A stretch of DNA of 64,000 nt from positions 19,229,098 to 19,293,097 of the forward strand of contig CM070602.1 in NCBI GenBank assembly GCA_036346395.1. The letters are read 5' to 3'. Positions 10,502-21,951 of the stretch are shown one piece after another; position 1 is the stretch's first letter; each line of letters begins with the position of its first letter. A program made the translations under genes and the position numbers. This DNA comes from Hsuehochloa calcarea (lineage: Eukaryota > Streptophyta > Magnoliopsida > Poales > Poaceae). The notes below the pieces were generated by a model that saw nothing but the letters and a program-made list of their open reading frames with translations, searched no databases and had not been told where the DNA came from.

Positions 10502-12904
10502 TGTAACATCCCAAAGATCTGGGGTTGTGATTCAAATGTATGAAAACAAGGATAAATTAAAACTTTTGGATGCATCATTGTTGTCATTTGAATTCTCTAG
10601 AATTTATCTCCTTGAAGTGTGGACTTCAAATTCAATTAAGTTTATTGACTCGAAGTGTTACAATTCAAGACCTTCTAGTCAAACCTTGTAATCATCCTCT
10701 GGAAATATTTTTTCTAAATTCTTCATCATCTTGGTAACCTCCCTGAGAAATTTCATAATTTTTAGAAATTATTTGCTATTTCCTAAGGGCTGGTCAAACC
10801 TGTTGTCTCCCTGGTCAAACCCCCTGTCCAGCAGCTTGTGAATTTTCTAGCGGGTAATACACTGCATGAAAAATTCTGGAAAATTTACACACGTTGATCT
10901 TGAAGTCAGGATCACTCACTAAAAACTTCAGGATTTTTAGAGCTGTGGACCTACCTCTGAAATTTTTAAATCATCTCAGCCTTTTCAATTCAAATCTGGA
11001 ATCACTATTCCTCGGGCTTGAACCCGAGTAGACCCCGACCCGGCTTCCTTGGTTCAGCCCAACCAACTAACCGCGTCGCGGGTGAGCTGTCCGATGGAGA
11101 CTCTCCGGTCCAGATCGCGTAACCCTTCGGTTAGGTCCGAAAGCTGACCGCGCCGATTGGGAGCCGTCCGATGGAAACTTAACGGCCTGGATTGAGTGGT
11201 CGATCGGACCGGCTGATCGCCCCTTTCGCTTGAACCGTACGATTTGGAGATCAACGGTCTGGATTGAGTGGCCAATCGGACCGGCTGATCGCCCCTTTCG
11301 CTTGAACTGTTCGATCTCGATCCAACAGCCCGCGCCAACCCCCTTTCACTCTGTCTCTCTCTCTCGTGCGACTGAGTCACTGGCGTCGCGGGCCCCACCT
11401 GTCGGGTGTGTCTTCCTCCTCTCACTGGTAGGCGCTCAGCTCTCGCACGCCACGTGAACGCACCGCTCTGTCCCGCGCAGCAGCGACGTGACCGCACCGC
11501 CCACGCCAACCAATCCTGGAGCTTCGCCTGCCCACGTCGCCTCTCTCCCGACCGTTGCTCGACTTTAACCTGCCCTTGTCCTCTCACAATTTTGACTTTC
11601 CCTCTCGGTGGCCGAAGGAAAGGAGGCAAGTTCTCGGCTCTCTCTCGGGTAAGCTTCGAGCTTCCACCTCCTGCTCCATCTCCGCTCCTCCCAGGTTCCA
11701 TTTTTGCTAATACGAGGCCTTGCCTTGGCTTGTAGTGCCCGGAACACCGTCGAGCTCTCTTCGGTGGCAGAACTCGCACCCGGAGCCGCCGCCGTGCCAA
11801 CTCCTTGTCCGGTGAGTCTCTTCCTCGCTCAAGCGCGTCACCGGCCGTGCCTTGGCCTACTTAATCTTTCCCCTCACTCTATTTTGCCATCGGTTCACAG
11901 GAGCCCGCAAAATCCGAGTTTGGGCCATTTTCGACCGCGGTGCCCGTTCGTCCCCATCTCCGGTGTGGTAAGCTCCTTGCCGATTCTTTGCTTGTACACC
12001 ATCTGTGGGTTGTCTTTGAACTTTCTCTACCACTCATTCTCTGTCTCCTTCACCAGAGCGAGCTCCCCTTGGTGAAGCATCGCGCCGCCGTCACCCTCCT
12101 CGTCGCTGGCTCAACTCCGACCTTCTCCGAATCTCTCCCTCACTCAGGTAGCCTCTCTGTGCCTTGCTGATGCTGTGGTACCCGCTTCCCTGGACAATGC
12201 GGAGCTCAGTTTTGCCGTGCACGGTTAGCCGTAGCTCTCCTCCGCCTCTCTCCGGTGCGCCGCCGCCTCGGGCCAGCCCAGCCACCGTGAGTACAACCGT
12301 TGGTGCGCAAGGGTATTGTGGACCCATCCATACCCTTCGCTAGCGCCGCCGTAGCCGGGAACGCCGGCGAGAATTCGGCGAAGCCAGTGCGGTGTTGTCA
12401 GTTTTTCGACAACACTGTAGCATCATCATTGAAACCAAATCTCGTTCATTAACTGCTAATGATTGCTTAGTCGTTAATGGCTGTCTCATTCGGTTTTGCT
12501 CTGTGTATGACTTGTGCGGCCGAGCACAGTAAGCGAGGTGTAAATCCTGATTTTCGCAGTGTATGACATGTGGACCCCACCTGTCAGCCGAAATTCTATT
12601 CGGTTCAAAAATGGACAATACACTGTATAAGGAGCCCACTGGTCAGCGACCGTGGCTATAATCGGCTGGGTGTAAAATGTCTCTTATGATTTTGAAAATT
12701 ATGAAATGCTTTATTTATGAACTGGAAATTGCATAAGTAATTCATTTTAGCTCCAAATTTGATGATTCAAATTTTGCTAGATTACTTTTTGCATGTACTT
12801 CATTAAAAAAATGGTTTGAATCTTGTTACTATTCCAGAAAATACTTTTGGAAAATTTGCTTTAGGTTTAATATTTCCATTGCTCTAAAAATTATTTTTAC
12901 TTCT
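10502..12904 (+). repeat. Tekay-like LTR fragment
   Basis: It starts with TGTAACATCCCAAAG, the usual first bases of grass Tekay/Del LTRs (compare 48277). A GC-rich, splice-site-rich stretch follows (11040-12660), with repeated 'accccacctgtcag'-type sequence as in LTRs of this family. The right part is AT-rich. Long open frames on both strands in the GC-rich part are compositional and match no known protein. The end of this LTR was not found; another LTR seems to begin near 12905. Confidence 0.5.
11088..11310. repeat. 71-bp tandem duplication in Tekay-like LTR
   Basis: Units starting near 11165 and 11236 share CGGCCTGGATTGAGTGG / CGGTCTGGATTGAGTGG and ATCGGACCGGCTGATCGCCC; a more degenerate third unit starts near 11088 (TGTCCGATGGAGAC). 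Spacing is 71 and about 77 bp. Confidence 0.8.
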
Positions 12905-12939
12905 TGTTGATCGTCATCAAGTCAAGGTTCAAGAAGAGG

Positions 12940-13285
12940 ATGCATCATGTGTTGATGCATATTAAGATCTCAAAGAAGAGATGATCATGAGTTGATCATC
13001 AAGTCAAAGAGAAGACTCATCATGTGTTGATGGAGGTCAAGTAAAGGATCCATCATGGGTTGATACATATCAAGACGATAACCTGGACTTGAAGTGAAGA
13101 TGTGTATCATCAAGATTCAAGAAGATGCTCAAGGCAAAGTATGACTAGCTAGGGCTAAGGATGTGTTCATAGTCTTTTACCGGTCTTGGTGTTTGTTTGG
13201 AAGACTAGATTGCTAGTATAGGTTTGCTATACTATTAAGAGGGGTCTTGTCTAATAGCTTGAGTCTCATCATGTGTTGATAGCTC
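12940..13285. repeat. CATCA-N5-TGATG hairpin repeats
   Basis: At least five short inverted repeats of the type CATCATGTGTTGATG occur near 12946, 12985 (longer arms, GATGATCA/TGATCATC), 13016, 13052 and 13268, separated by 'aagtcaa..gaagag' spacers. They lie upstream of the LTR TATA box at 13959. Confidence 0.7.
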
Positions 13286-13729
13286 AATCTCGCTTGCTCT
13301 AGCTCACCGTGGCATGATGATATTATTTGCAAATATGTCTTGCAAATAGTCGAGGCTCACGCATTTAATTCTTGTAGCATGTGACTATACTTTGCAAATA
13401 TATTTTGAAAATGGTTTAAGTCCATGTACCTACTCCTTGTGGCATGATCTAAGTTTACAAATGTGTTTTGCAAATTGTTGGGATTCATGCATTTTTCCTT
13501 GGCATGGTCTAAGATTGCTTGTTGCTATTTCTTTGGATTTAGACCATTGTAGTGGCTCTTTGGAGTTGTGCTTTTGATTTGATCAAATGTGTTTGAGATC
13601 AATCAAATAGATGGGTTATGTAGACCTCTGAATAAGCTTTCCAAAGAGCCCAAGATCACTCAATTCCGACATCGGAATTAAAAGTTATGACCTTTTTTTA
13701 CCGAGTATCGTTTGTGCTGAAATTGAACT

Positions 13730-13910
13730 GCGGTAATACCGCCTGAGAAGAGAGGTACTACCGCAGAACGGTAGTACCGCCCTTTGTAATGCGGTACTAC
13801 CACATAAAAAACTTTAACGGCTAGTTTTTGAGCCGTTAATGCACCTTTACGACTGATGAACAGCAGAAAACGGTAGTACCGGAGTTTGTACGGCGGTACT
13901 ACCGAAAATC
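13730..13910. repeat. GGTAGTACC palindrome cluster in LTR
   Basis: Several copies of GCGGTA.TACCGC or CGGTAGTACCG occur at about 13731, 13761, 13778, 13792, 13870 and 13893. They lie 50-230 bp upstream of the TATA box at 13959. Related clusters occur at 16714-17000 and 29490-29785. Confidence 0.75.
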
Positions 13911-13958
13911 CTGATTTTTAGGGATTTCTGCTCCCAACGGCTAGTTTTGTATGTGGGC

Positions 13959-13966
13959 TATAAATA
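13959..13966 (+). promoter_or_regulatory. TATA box of the SIRE-like LTR
   Basis: TATAAATA in the context GGGCTATAAATACCCA, following the palindrome cluster; the likely start of the LTR transcript lies about 30 bp downstream. Confidence 0.55.
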
Positions 13967-14373
13967 CCCACTATGGCCGGTTGAGAGACAATCTTTGGCA
14001 TCTCATTTCACTCACTTGAGCTAGTGTGAGCTTATCCTCTCAATTGTGTATATGTTGCACCTTGTGAGCAAGGAGAGATGTCTCTAATTACATGTGTTGC
14101 ATCTAGAAGTGGATTTCGTATCCACTTGAGCTTGTGCATTCGTTGCACGTGGTGAGGGTCAAGCAAGAGACTTGGCTTGTTACTATTGGTATTTGCTGAT
14201 ACCTAGACAACATGGAGGCGTCGTGGACTAGTGATATTCTCAAAAAGTTTGTGAGAAGGACTGACGTCTTGTGAAGGTTGGAGCTTACCTACCCGGAGCG
14301 GGAAAGAGCAACCACTAGTGGAATTAGGGTATTTGGCTTAATTCGTGGAGCCGGTCCAATTAGTTTGGGCTTA

Positions 14374-15353
14374 TGATGAGGCCCTAGGTGCATCTACTAT
14401 GGTAGTCAATATCCCAAAGTTACAAGTGTGTACTAAACCTCATGTTGAGCCTATTATGCATCAATGGAGAAAGAAACAAGAACCAAATTCGGCAAAGAAC
14501 AAGGAGAGGGAGGTAGGTCGAATTGGGAGCTTGAGCGGTCATGGGAAGGAACAAGAACCAAGAGCTTTGTATGTTGCAAAGTTTACAAGAGAATTCGGCG
14601 AAGAAAAGACAAAAGAACCAAATTTAAACTTTATTCCGAAATCAATACATTTTCATCCTAAAAATCCAAAATGGGTTTGTATTGGAGCAATTCCAATTCG
14701 GATCTTTCTTTAAAAGAAATTAATTATAAATTACTTGTAATATGATAGTTTAATCTATTTTTAGTAGTTAGAGTAGTTTAAATTTCGAATTAAATGAGTT
14801 TGCAATAGGATTAAATTTTTGGTACTGTTCATTGCTACAGTAACCGGCTCGGTTACTGTTCATTGCTACGGTACCGACTCGGTTAGTGTTCATGCTACAG
14901 TGCCGAACAGGATTACTGTTCATGTGCTATATATATCTAGGGCTAGAGCCCCATTGTAAGCAAGTTAGAGTTGAAGAAAATTCAGAAAAGTCACATGTTT
15001 ATGTGACGCAAAATGAATACATATGTTTCGGAAATTCCCATCTAGGGTTTTGTGATTGCGTGAATATTGGAGGGAGGTTGTTCTTCCAAGATCCGTGATT
15101 CCTTGTGGATCATCTCACCTATTCGTAGCATCCTCAATTGCTTACGGTTTGGTGTTGTTCTTCCGGTTTGATTTTGTTTCTCTCTTCGGATTGATTCAAC
15201 ATCAAGTATTACTTGCTTTGGAGATACACTTGTTCTTCTATTTTGCCGAATCAAGAAAGAGGAAAGCGGGAGTTTTCCTTCAATCAAAATTGAAATACAA
15301 GTACCGTGAAAGATTGTGCCACATTACGCATCAACACACGTTGATCTGTATCA
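14374..15353 (+). repeat. 5' LTR of gag-protease element
   Basis: It begins TGATGAGGCCC and ends CTGTATCA. Except for point changes and a short divergent patch near 14826-14935 (repeated 'GGTTACTGTTCATTGCTAC' wording), it matches 18911-19897. A TATA-like TATATATCTAG lies near 14932. The first ~340 bp remain open in the frame that continues the polyprotein at the other LTR. Confidence 0.9.
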
Positions 15354-15356
15354 TCT

Positions 15357-15368
15357 TGGTATCAGAGC
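15357..15368 (+). other. Primer binding site (initiator tRNA-Met)
   Basis: TGGTATCAGAGC follows the 5' LTR after three bases (TCT), the standard plant PBS complementary to initiator tRNA-Met. Confidence 0.9.
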
Positions 15369-15423
15369 GTGGTTGGTCACGGTACGTGGAATTTTTTTTC
15401 TTAGTACTTTGAGGTTGATCATC

Positions 15424-16600
15424 ATGTCAAGAACTAGCCAATATGGTTCTAATGGTGGATTGGACGAGGAGCCTTTGTACGGTGATACACTATTACCGGA
15501 CGTACGTGCTCAATTTGATGCTACTACTGGATATTTTCTTTGTCGCGAGAAGGTGTTACGCCATCAACTTGAAGCCCAAATCCAAGGGGTACAAGATACA
15601 TTGAACGATCGTCTCAATGCGAACGAACATCATATGATGGAAGGTTTCGACAACCTGAACCTTGCTATCCGTCGCCTGGAGGAAAGGCTACCACCGCCAC
15701 GAGCAGCTAATGTACCAGTGCTACCCAACCACAACATGGACGTGCACAATGTGTTGTACGCCACGCCAGAGATGACTTCTATGGTGCTGATTCGGAGGAG
15801 GCCATTTTCGATGATCGTGGAAGATAAGAACGACGTCCACGACGTGAGTACTTTGATCGTCGAGGTGCTGGACATGGTGGACGTCATAATGGAGGTGATG
15901 AACGTGAAGATGACGGTGTCAGGAGAATCAGAATCACCATACCGGAGTTCAAGGGCAGATCTCATCCGGAGGCTTATTTGGAGTGGGAGATACGTGTCAA
16001 TCAAATTTTTGACAACCACCACTACTCCGAAGAGAAGAAGGTTCGTGTTGCCTCGATTGAGTTCACCGAATTTGCTATTATTTGGTGGGATGAATTGAAT
16101 CGTGCAAGGGAACGTCCTACAACTTGGGAAGTAATGAAACAAGCTATGCGGGAACGATTCGTGCCGGCATACTATACAAGGACATTGCATACAAAGCTAC
16201 GACGACTTACTCAGGGTGCTAAGACGGTGAGCGAGTACTATCAAGAGATGCAAGTGCTCATGATCCGTACAAGTGTGCGTGAGTCGGCGGAAGCGACCAT
16301 AACACGTTTCTTCGAGGGGCTGAATGAAGATGTGCGGAACCGTGTTGATTTAATGCAATACAACAGCGTGCAAGAATTACTTCATCAAGCGGAGCGTGCT
16401 GAACAATGGGTGAAGGACAGTCGAGCAAGGGGTGGTCGAACCACTCATAGCACTTGGAGGCGTGCAACTTTGCATGACGGAGATGCGGGATCAACTCCTA
16501 AATCAATTGCATCCACTATACCGGTTCAGAGTACATTCAAGGATGCTTCGAAGCCTCTGAGTGTTGCAGGCAAAGAAGCCTCACATGCTGATTCTAGTGC
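15424..16600 (+). pseudogene. Gag of the nested gag-protease element (interrupted)
   Basis: The start ATG at 15424 gives MSRTSQYGSNGG, followed by a coiled-coil-like segment. A frameshift lies near 15765 and, in the correct frame, a stop TAA near 15826. The capsid-like gag domain follows in the frame of 15978: ITIPEFKGRSHPEAYLEWE, then IWWDELNRARE and FFEGLNEDVRNRVD (retrotransposon gag family). The frame is then broken by the solo LTR inserted after 16600. Gag would form the particle that packages the element RNA; this copy cannot produce it. Confidence 0.85.
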
Positions 16601-18194
16601 TGAGAGACCATGTGAGAGGTCCTCCCTTGTGAGTGATGAGTAATTGACATCTTGTTGGATGGGTTGGGATTTGAATCCCCATGTTTGTCTTTGGTTCAGT
16701 CTGAATCAGGATAATCGGAACTACCGGCGTGTAAGCTGCGGAAGTTCCGATGATCGGAACTACATTGTGTAGGAGCGGAAGTTCGATGATCAGAACTTCG
16801 ATTAATCTGGGTTTTGAGTTACGTTGAGTTGAAGTCGGAACTTCCGCCAGGGCGCGGAACTTCCGATATCTTGACAGTGTGTTGTGAATCGGATCCTCCA
16901 ACTTTGGAGTGCGGACGGTCCGATAATCGGAACTTCCGCTACGGGAAGCGGAACGTCCGATGTCGGAACTTCCGATTGTTAAGGCGGAACTTCCGATTGT
17001 ACACGAAATGAGCAGTCGTGCATATTTTGTGTAATTGAGGTTGTATGAGTTTGAGTCTTATACAAATGTTGTTGCTATGATTGTGAGCAATGCTATGTGA
17101 TGTGTTTTTGCTTGTGATGACTGTAGGGCATCGAGATGGAGTCGTGGCGAGACACGTGGACCGGACTAGGCGCAGGAGGCGTTGAGGTCAGTGTGTCGAA
17201 GACGGCGTGAATCTTGAAGCGGTTGCGAGTCGTGCACAAGAAGGAAGACGGAACCTTCCAAGAAGGTGCGCAAGGCGAAAGGGTCTTTTAAAAGCGGCAC
17301 AAGTGGAGGCGGTTCTGTTTGGGCCTAGTGGGCTTAATGGGTTGTAGGCCCATTAGCCAAGGGCTATAAATAGGGGAGAACCCTGGAGATAGGGTGGCAA
17401 CTCTTGAGATAAAATTAGGGTTTGCCTTTGGAGAGGTTGTTTGGATTTTTGGAGAGTGTTTGAGTTGGAGTGTATGAACTGAAACCTATTGTAATCATTC
17501 CTCTTTGCTTTACCTCTGTAATCCTTGTTTCAATCCAATGAAATCTGAGGTTTTGATTATTTGATTTTGCAACTCTTCCTCTCACTGTTTATACGTTGAA
17601 TATCTAGGTTTCGGTGTATCTTTTGATTCATCTAATGAGAGTGCATGAAACTTGAGAGCTAGAGTCGTTTTGATATTGCTAATATATCCTCAAAGTTTCA
17701 TGAGCTAAGAATCTAAGAATCTCTCTATTCGCGGGTTTTGGTCTTTCTTTCGTATTCTTCAAGAAACCCGATTTTGCTTTGATTATTGAATCTTTGCTTG
17801 CAACTTCTTCTCAATACGGTCAAGATGTTGTTTAGGATGATGTCTGTGAAACTTGACGAGAAGAACAACAAATCAAAAGTAGTTTGGATTTTGGGCAAAA
17901 ACCGAGCGTTACGTTCTTGATCGGGATAATCGAGCTTCCGATTTTACACAATGGAACTACATAAGCGGAACTTCCATGCAGGAATTCGGAACTTCGATTT
18001 TGAACTTCCGCTTTGACCGGCCGGAGCTTCGATTTCGGAAGAACGGCCGAGGCTTGTTTTTGTTCTTTGATCTTGCTTCATTTATTTTCTTTAGATCTCC
18101 AGAGATCTTTGTAGGCTTGTTTAAATACAGTGAAGGGGAGTTATTAATTTTTAGGCACCATTCACCCCCCCTCTGTTGCCATTTCGGTCCTTCA
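16601..18194 (+). mobile_element. Nested solo LTR (1594 bp), TSD AGTGC
   Basis: The LTR starts TGAGAGACCATG and ends GGTCCTTCA, flanked by AGTGC on both sides (16596-16600 and 18195-18199). It contains a TATA box (CTATAAATAG near 17365), palindrome clusters at 16714-17000 and about 17935-18040, and the 'ttcacccccc' wording near its end seen in SIRE-like copia LTRs. No internal coding remains, so it is a solo LTR left by recombination. Taking it out with one target copy makes the host gag-protease frame continuous. Confidence 0.92.
16714..17000. repeat. CGGAACTTCCG palindrome array
   Basis: About ten copies of CGGAACTTCCG or near variants (CGGAAGTTCCG, CGGACGGTCCG, CGGAACTACCG), 15-40 bp apart, each a near-perfect palindrome. 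A second small group lies near 17935-18040 in the same solo LTR. Confidence 0.85.
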
Positions 18195-19238
18195 AGTGCA
18201 TTCTCTACGGCTAGAACTAGCAACATTGAATGCTTTAAATGCAAGAGCCGAGGTAATATGAAAAAGGATTGTCCAAACATGAAGACGATGTTGCTTACAC
18301 ATGATGGCTATGCAACGGAGAGCGACAACGATGAATCTGAGAAGCTAGAACCAATCATTTGTTATCTAGAACAAGGTATTAGCTTGATGGCTCAAACGGT
18401 ACAGTATGATAATAGCGTTATTATGAGGAAGGGACAGCGACATCATATCTTTCAAACCGATTACAGGATCAAAGAAAAGGTGTGTAAGTTGATTATTGAT
18501 AATGGGAGTTCGACCAACATGATTGGCAAGAATGTGGTGGAATCACTCTCATTGTCCACATGGAGGCATCCTAAACCATATTACATTCAATGGCTCAACA
18601 ACATCGGTAAAGTCAAGATCACACACAAGGTGAGAGTGCCACTTACTATTGATGGCTATGTCGATAAAGTGGAGTGTGTTGTGGTACCTATGCATGCTGG
18701 TCATATTCTATTGGGACGTCCATGGCAATTTGATCTGAATGCTACACATCAAGGACGGTCCAACCGATATACATTCATGCACAAGGGAGAGTTCCATGCT
18801 TTGTCAAAAGACGATGAAGAAATCAAGAGTGATTTGGTTATGGTTAGCAAGAAGAAGGCCGTAAAGACTACACTAAAACCGAGGACGATTTTGCTTCAAG
18901 AAGGGGAGGATGATGAGGCCCTAGGTGCATCTACTATGGTAGTCAATATCCCAAAGTTACAAGTGTGTACTAAACCTCATGTTGAGCCTATTATGCATCA
19001 ATGGAGAAAGAAACAAGAACCAGGTTCGGCAAAGAACAAGGAGAGGGAGGTAGGTCGAATGGGGAGCTTGAGCGGTCATGGGAAGGCACAAGAACCAAGG
19101 GCTTTGCATGTTGCAAAGTTTACAAGAGAATTCGGCGAAGAAAAGACAAAAGAACCAAATTTAAACTCTATTCCGAAATCAATACATTTTCAGCCTAAAA
19201 ATCCAAAATGGGTTTGGATTGGAGCAATTCTAATTTAG
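18195..19238 (+). pseudogene. Gag knuckle and aspartic protease, reading through into the 3' LTR
   Basis: This continues the gag frame after the nested LTR. First comes a zinc knuckle CFKCKSRGNMKKDC, where the expected His is Asn, so metal binding is doubtful. Then an aspartic protease of gypsy type follows: active-site region LIIDNGSSTNMIG (DNGSS in place of D[T/S]GSS) and the second box HILLGRPWQFD. The open frame continues through the polypurine tract and 326 bp into the 3' LTR, stopping at about 19236. The last ~108 residues are therefore LTR-encoded (basic, low complexity). No pol follows. Confidence 0.8.
18896..18910 (+). other. Polypurine tract
   Basis: TTCAAGAAGGGGAGGA lies immediately before the first base of the 3' LTR (18911), the expected plus-strand primer. 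Here it is also coding (Q-E-G-E-D). Confidence 0.85.
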
Positions 19239-19897
19239 ATCTTTTTTAAAAGAAATTAATTATAAATTACTTGTAATATGATAGTTTAATCTATTTTTAG
19301 TAATTAGAGTAGTTTAAATTTCGAATTAAATGAGTTTGCAATAGGATTAAATTTTTGGTATCGTTTATTGCTCTGATGTAGAATCGATTCTTGTTCATCG
19401 CTCATTGCTACAAGCTTCGACTCTGCTAGTGTTCATGCTACCGCTTCAACCGGATTATCTTGTCAGTATGCTATATATATCTAGGGCAAGAGCCCCATTG
19501 TAAGCAAGTTAGAGTTGAAGAAAATTCAGAAAAGTCACATGTTTATGTGGCGCAAAATGAATACATATGTTTCGGAAATTCCTATCTAGGGTTTTGTGAT
19601 TGCGTGAATATTGGAGGGAGGTTGTTCTTCCAAGATCCGTGATTCCTTGTGGATCGTCTTACCAATTCGTAGCATCCTCAATTGCTTACGGTTTAGTGTT
19701 GTTCTTCCGGTTTGATTTTGTTTCTCTCTTCGGATTGATTCAACATCAAGTATTACTTGCTCTGGAGATACACTTGTTCTTCTATTTTGCCGAATCAAGA
19801 AAGAGGAAAGCGTGAGTTTTGCTTCAATCAGAATTGAAATACAAGTACCGTGAAAGATTGGGCCACATTACGCATCAACACACGTTGATCTGTATCA
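18911..19897 (+). repeat. 3' LTR of gag-protease element
   Basis: TGATGAGGCCC to CTGTATCA, 987 bp, the partner of 14374-15353, followed by the target copy GCTTA at 19898-19902. The first 326 bp encode the end of the open frame from 18195. Confidence 0.92.
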
Positions 19898-20218
19898 GCT
19901 TACCTCAACGTGGATTAAGGGAGACCGGCAAGTCTTCGAACACCACGTAAAACGTCATTGTGTTCATTGTGGTTTATTTCTCTTGTATTTTACTTTGTGC
20001 AATTTACATTTCTAGAATTAAATTGCTTATAGTCTTTGTATGTTTGCTATCATTATCAATAGACTTATATTGTTGGTGCACTTAGTCAAGACTAATCGAT
20101 TTAAGTTTTAATTGAGCAAACCGAATTGATTTACAATTTCTTATAAAACTCGATTTTAGCCAAGAGATTTTTAAAACCGCCTATTCACCCCGCTCTAGTC
20201 AGCCTCATCGATCTTACA

Positions 20219-21920
20219 CTGGACCCTACCTATCAGTCATCGTCGTCCACCTCGTGCGGTCATCCCATGGCCACAGCAAAAAGCTTGTTGCCTCGCCTTT
20301 TTCCTCTCCATATCAGTGTCACCTCGCTGCTGCTTTTGCTCACCTTCACTTTTCCTTGCATCCTCGCGAAGTGGATGATGACTGCTGATAGGTGAGCCCT
20401 TGGCATGTGTGGCTGTGAGAGTTTCGCATAATTTACACTTTGATGTCCAAACTATCAATAAACTACAAGTTTTGTGCCTATTGAAGCCATATTGGCCCTT
20501 GTGTGGCGTCCTAGTTGGCATTTGTGTGGCACCCTGTAACGGCCTCAGCACCGCTTGTTTGTCTGACATGTGAGCCTAGTTTGTCTGGACAGCTCGAGCG
20601 TGACGGGGTTGCACTTTGTTGAAACATTGGTCTGTTAAAAGTGGAACTATTTGAAATCAAACCTAACAGATGTAGTTTATTGATAGTTTTTCAGTGAAGT
20701 TAAAGTTAGGCGAACTTTACTGAATTTGAATTAGAATTTCAAATCTACCTATATTGCTTTGAGAAAATACCTTTTATGCCACTGAGTTAACTAGTTCCAT
20801 ACTATGCTACTAAAAAAATATGTTCCTTTTATGCTACTGAGTTTCAACTTTGTGTCCTTCGAAACTGCTTCCAGCAATCTGCTATTGGGATGTTGTTAAG
20901 TGGGCCGCGACAAGAAATGTCTACCCTTTCTCCTCCTCCTCCTGTCTTCTTCAACGTCATCTTCCTCTCCTCCTCTCCCAGCCTCTCGCCGCCAGCTTCC
21001 TTCCTCTGCCATCCTCACAGTATTATTTGAATGTGAAAAAAAATGCAACGTAAGAATGCTACGAAATTTAGTTAGAAACGTTTGCTCAAAAGCCAAACAT
21101 GGCATTAAAGAACAGTATAATTACAAGGCCAATCTAGAAGTTAAAGCCGTAAAGGTGATATATGCCGACATAATTTGCACAACCAAATCAATAAGAACCT
21201 AATTTGGCCTTCTTTTGATTATATGCCATAGTGACAAACTGGCGATGGCATTCCAATGTGTCTCGAACAAATTGCCACAGCAGACATTCTCAGATTCCAG
21301 ATGTTTCCCAAGCCTATAACATTTTCCTAGCACATATGTATGAGTTACACTTACTGCTTCCCCATCCCTAGCATAGCCAGCTACGCGCCCTTGCGGTGGC
21401 AACAGGAGCTCTCTCTACCCTGTCACATTGCTTTGCAGATGCGGCCATCTCTCCTGCTGCCTTTAAACCTCGGCCAATCCAGCACAACAATTCAAGCATT
21501 GTACAATCAGGTCCAGTAAGCACATGGAGTACAGACCATGTTTAATACCTATGTACTTTCCGAACTTATTGCTATTCAAAACATGCATAACTCTTGATAC
21601 TTTTATAAATTCTTGTGATGTTCACTGTTTTCCACGTCGGCTTTTCATGCAAACTCCTCTTTTTTTAAAAATGAAGATAAGCTTTACACAGTGTTTTTCA
21701 ACATTTTTTTTTTGGTTGGGAAACTACAGTGTATGACTTGGAAACTCCAGAGCTCACCTTTGTTTTCCTCTGGTTCTGCGCATCAGATACACAGAGCTTG
21801 CTGGTCTGCAGCTCACCTGACATCCGATTCTGCCGCAGCGTGGCTTTGGTTTGAGTGCAGTAGTGGCAAACCTAACTGGACATGGAGCATCCAATTGCAC
21901 AGAAACCACTATCAATATTG
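20219..21920. other. Noncoding stretch, no recognised gene
   Basis: No family was recognised. A 67-codon minus-strand frame (21402-21199) ending in HWNAIASLSLWHIIKRRPN might be a gene-fragment exon but has no recognisable domain. 'Cttttatgc.actgagtt' is repeated at 20769 and 20826, which may mark a small repeat. The right part (about 21730-21920) abuts MULE1 and was probably joined to the 3' flank of PAC before that insertion. Confidence 0.4.
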
Positions 21921-21951
21921 CAAATGTACATCACTACACATACAAATATAC
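21921..21951. repeat. 31-bp direct repeat flanking MULE1, left copy
   Basis: This is the same 31 bp as 31991-32021 with one mismatch. It begins with CAAATGTAC and ends with CAAATATAC (CAAATGTAC on the right), and these 9-mers are separated by ATCACTACACATA. A MULE target duplication is usually 9-11 bp, so CAAATGTAC may be the true duplication and the rest part of an older target or footprint. Confidence 0.8.

Larger units (their letters stand above)
14374..19897 (+). mobile_element. Gag-protease-only LTR retrotransposon (nonautonomous), complete with TSD GCTTA
   Basis: Two LTRs of 980 and 987 bp (14374-15353 and 18911-19897) are nearly identical. They are flanked by the 5-bp duplication GCTTA at 14369-14373 and 19898-19902. 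Inside are an initiator-Met-type PBS, gag, zinc knuckle, protease and a polypurine tract, but no reverse transcriptase, RNase H or integrase. Subtracting the nested solo LTR, the internal region is only about 2 kb. It would need enzymes from a relative. This fits the published idea of gag-bearing terminal-repeat elements (TR-GAG), with protease retained. Confidence 0.9.
12905..20218 (+). mobile_element. Probable SIRE-like copia LTR hosting a nested element
   Basis: The stretch starts TGTTGATCGTCATC and ends CATCGATCTTACA, with a TATA box (13959) and, near the end, the 'ccgcctattcacccc..ctctagtcagcc' wording common in grass SIRE/Maximus LTRs. It is interrupted by the complete element 14374-19897; without that element and one target copy it would be about 1.8 kb, a normal length for such LTRs. 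I found no matching target duplication at its outer ends, so the left edge is uncertain and it may be a truncated LTR. Confidence 0.45.

Noticed and set aside
11054..11800. 248-codon open frame on the minus strand
   Set aside because: GC-rich LTR sequence with a 71-bp tandem duplication; Arg/Ser-rich translation without domain and several rival frames.
14345..14713. 122-codon open frame as an independent gene
   Set aside because: It is the 5' LTR copy of the stretch that forms the tail of the gag-protease frame at the other LTR.
12905..20218. Outer LTR called as a complete solo LTR
   Set aside because: No matching 5-bp duplication at 12900-12904 and 20219-20223, so only a probable LTR is claimed.
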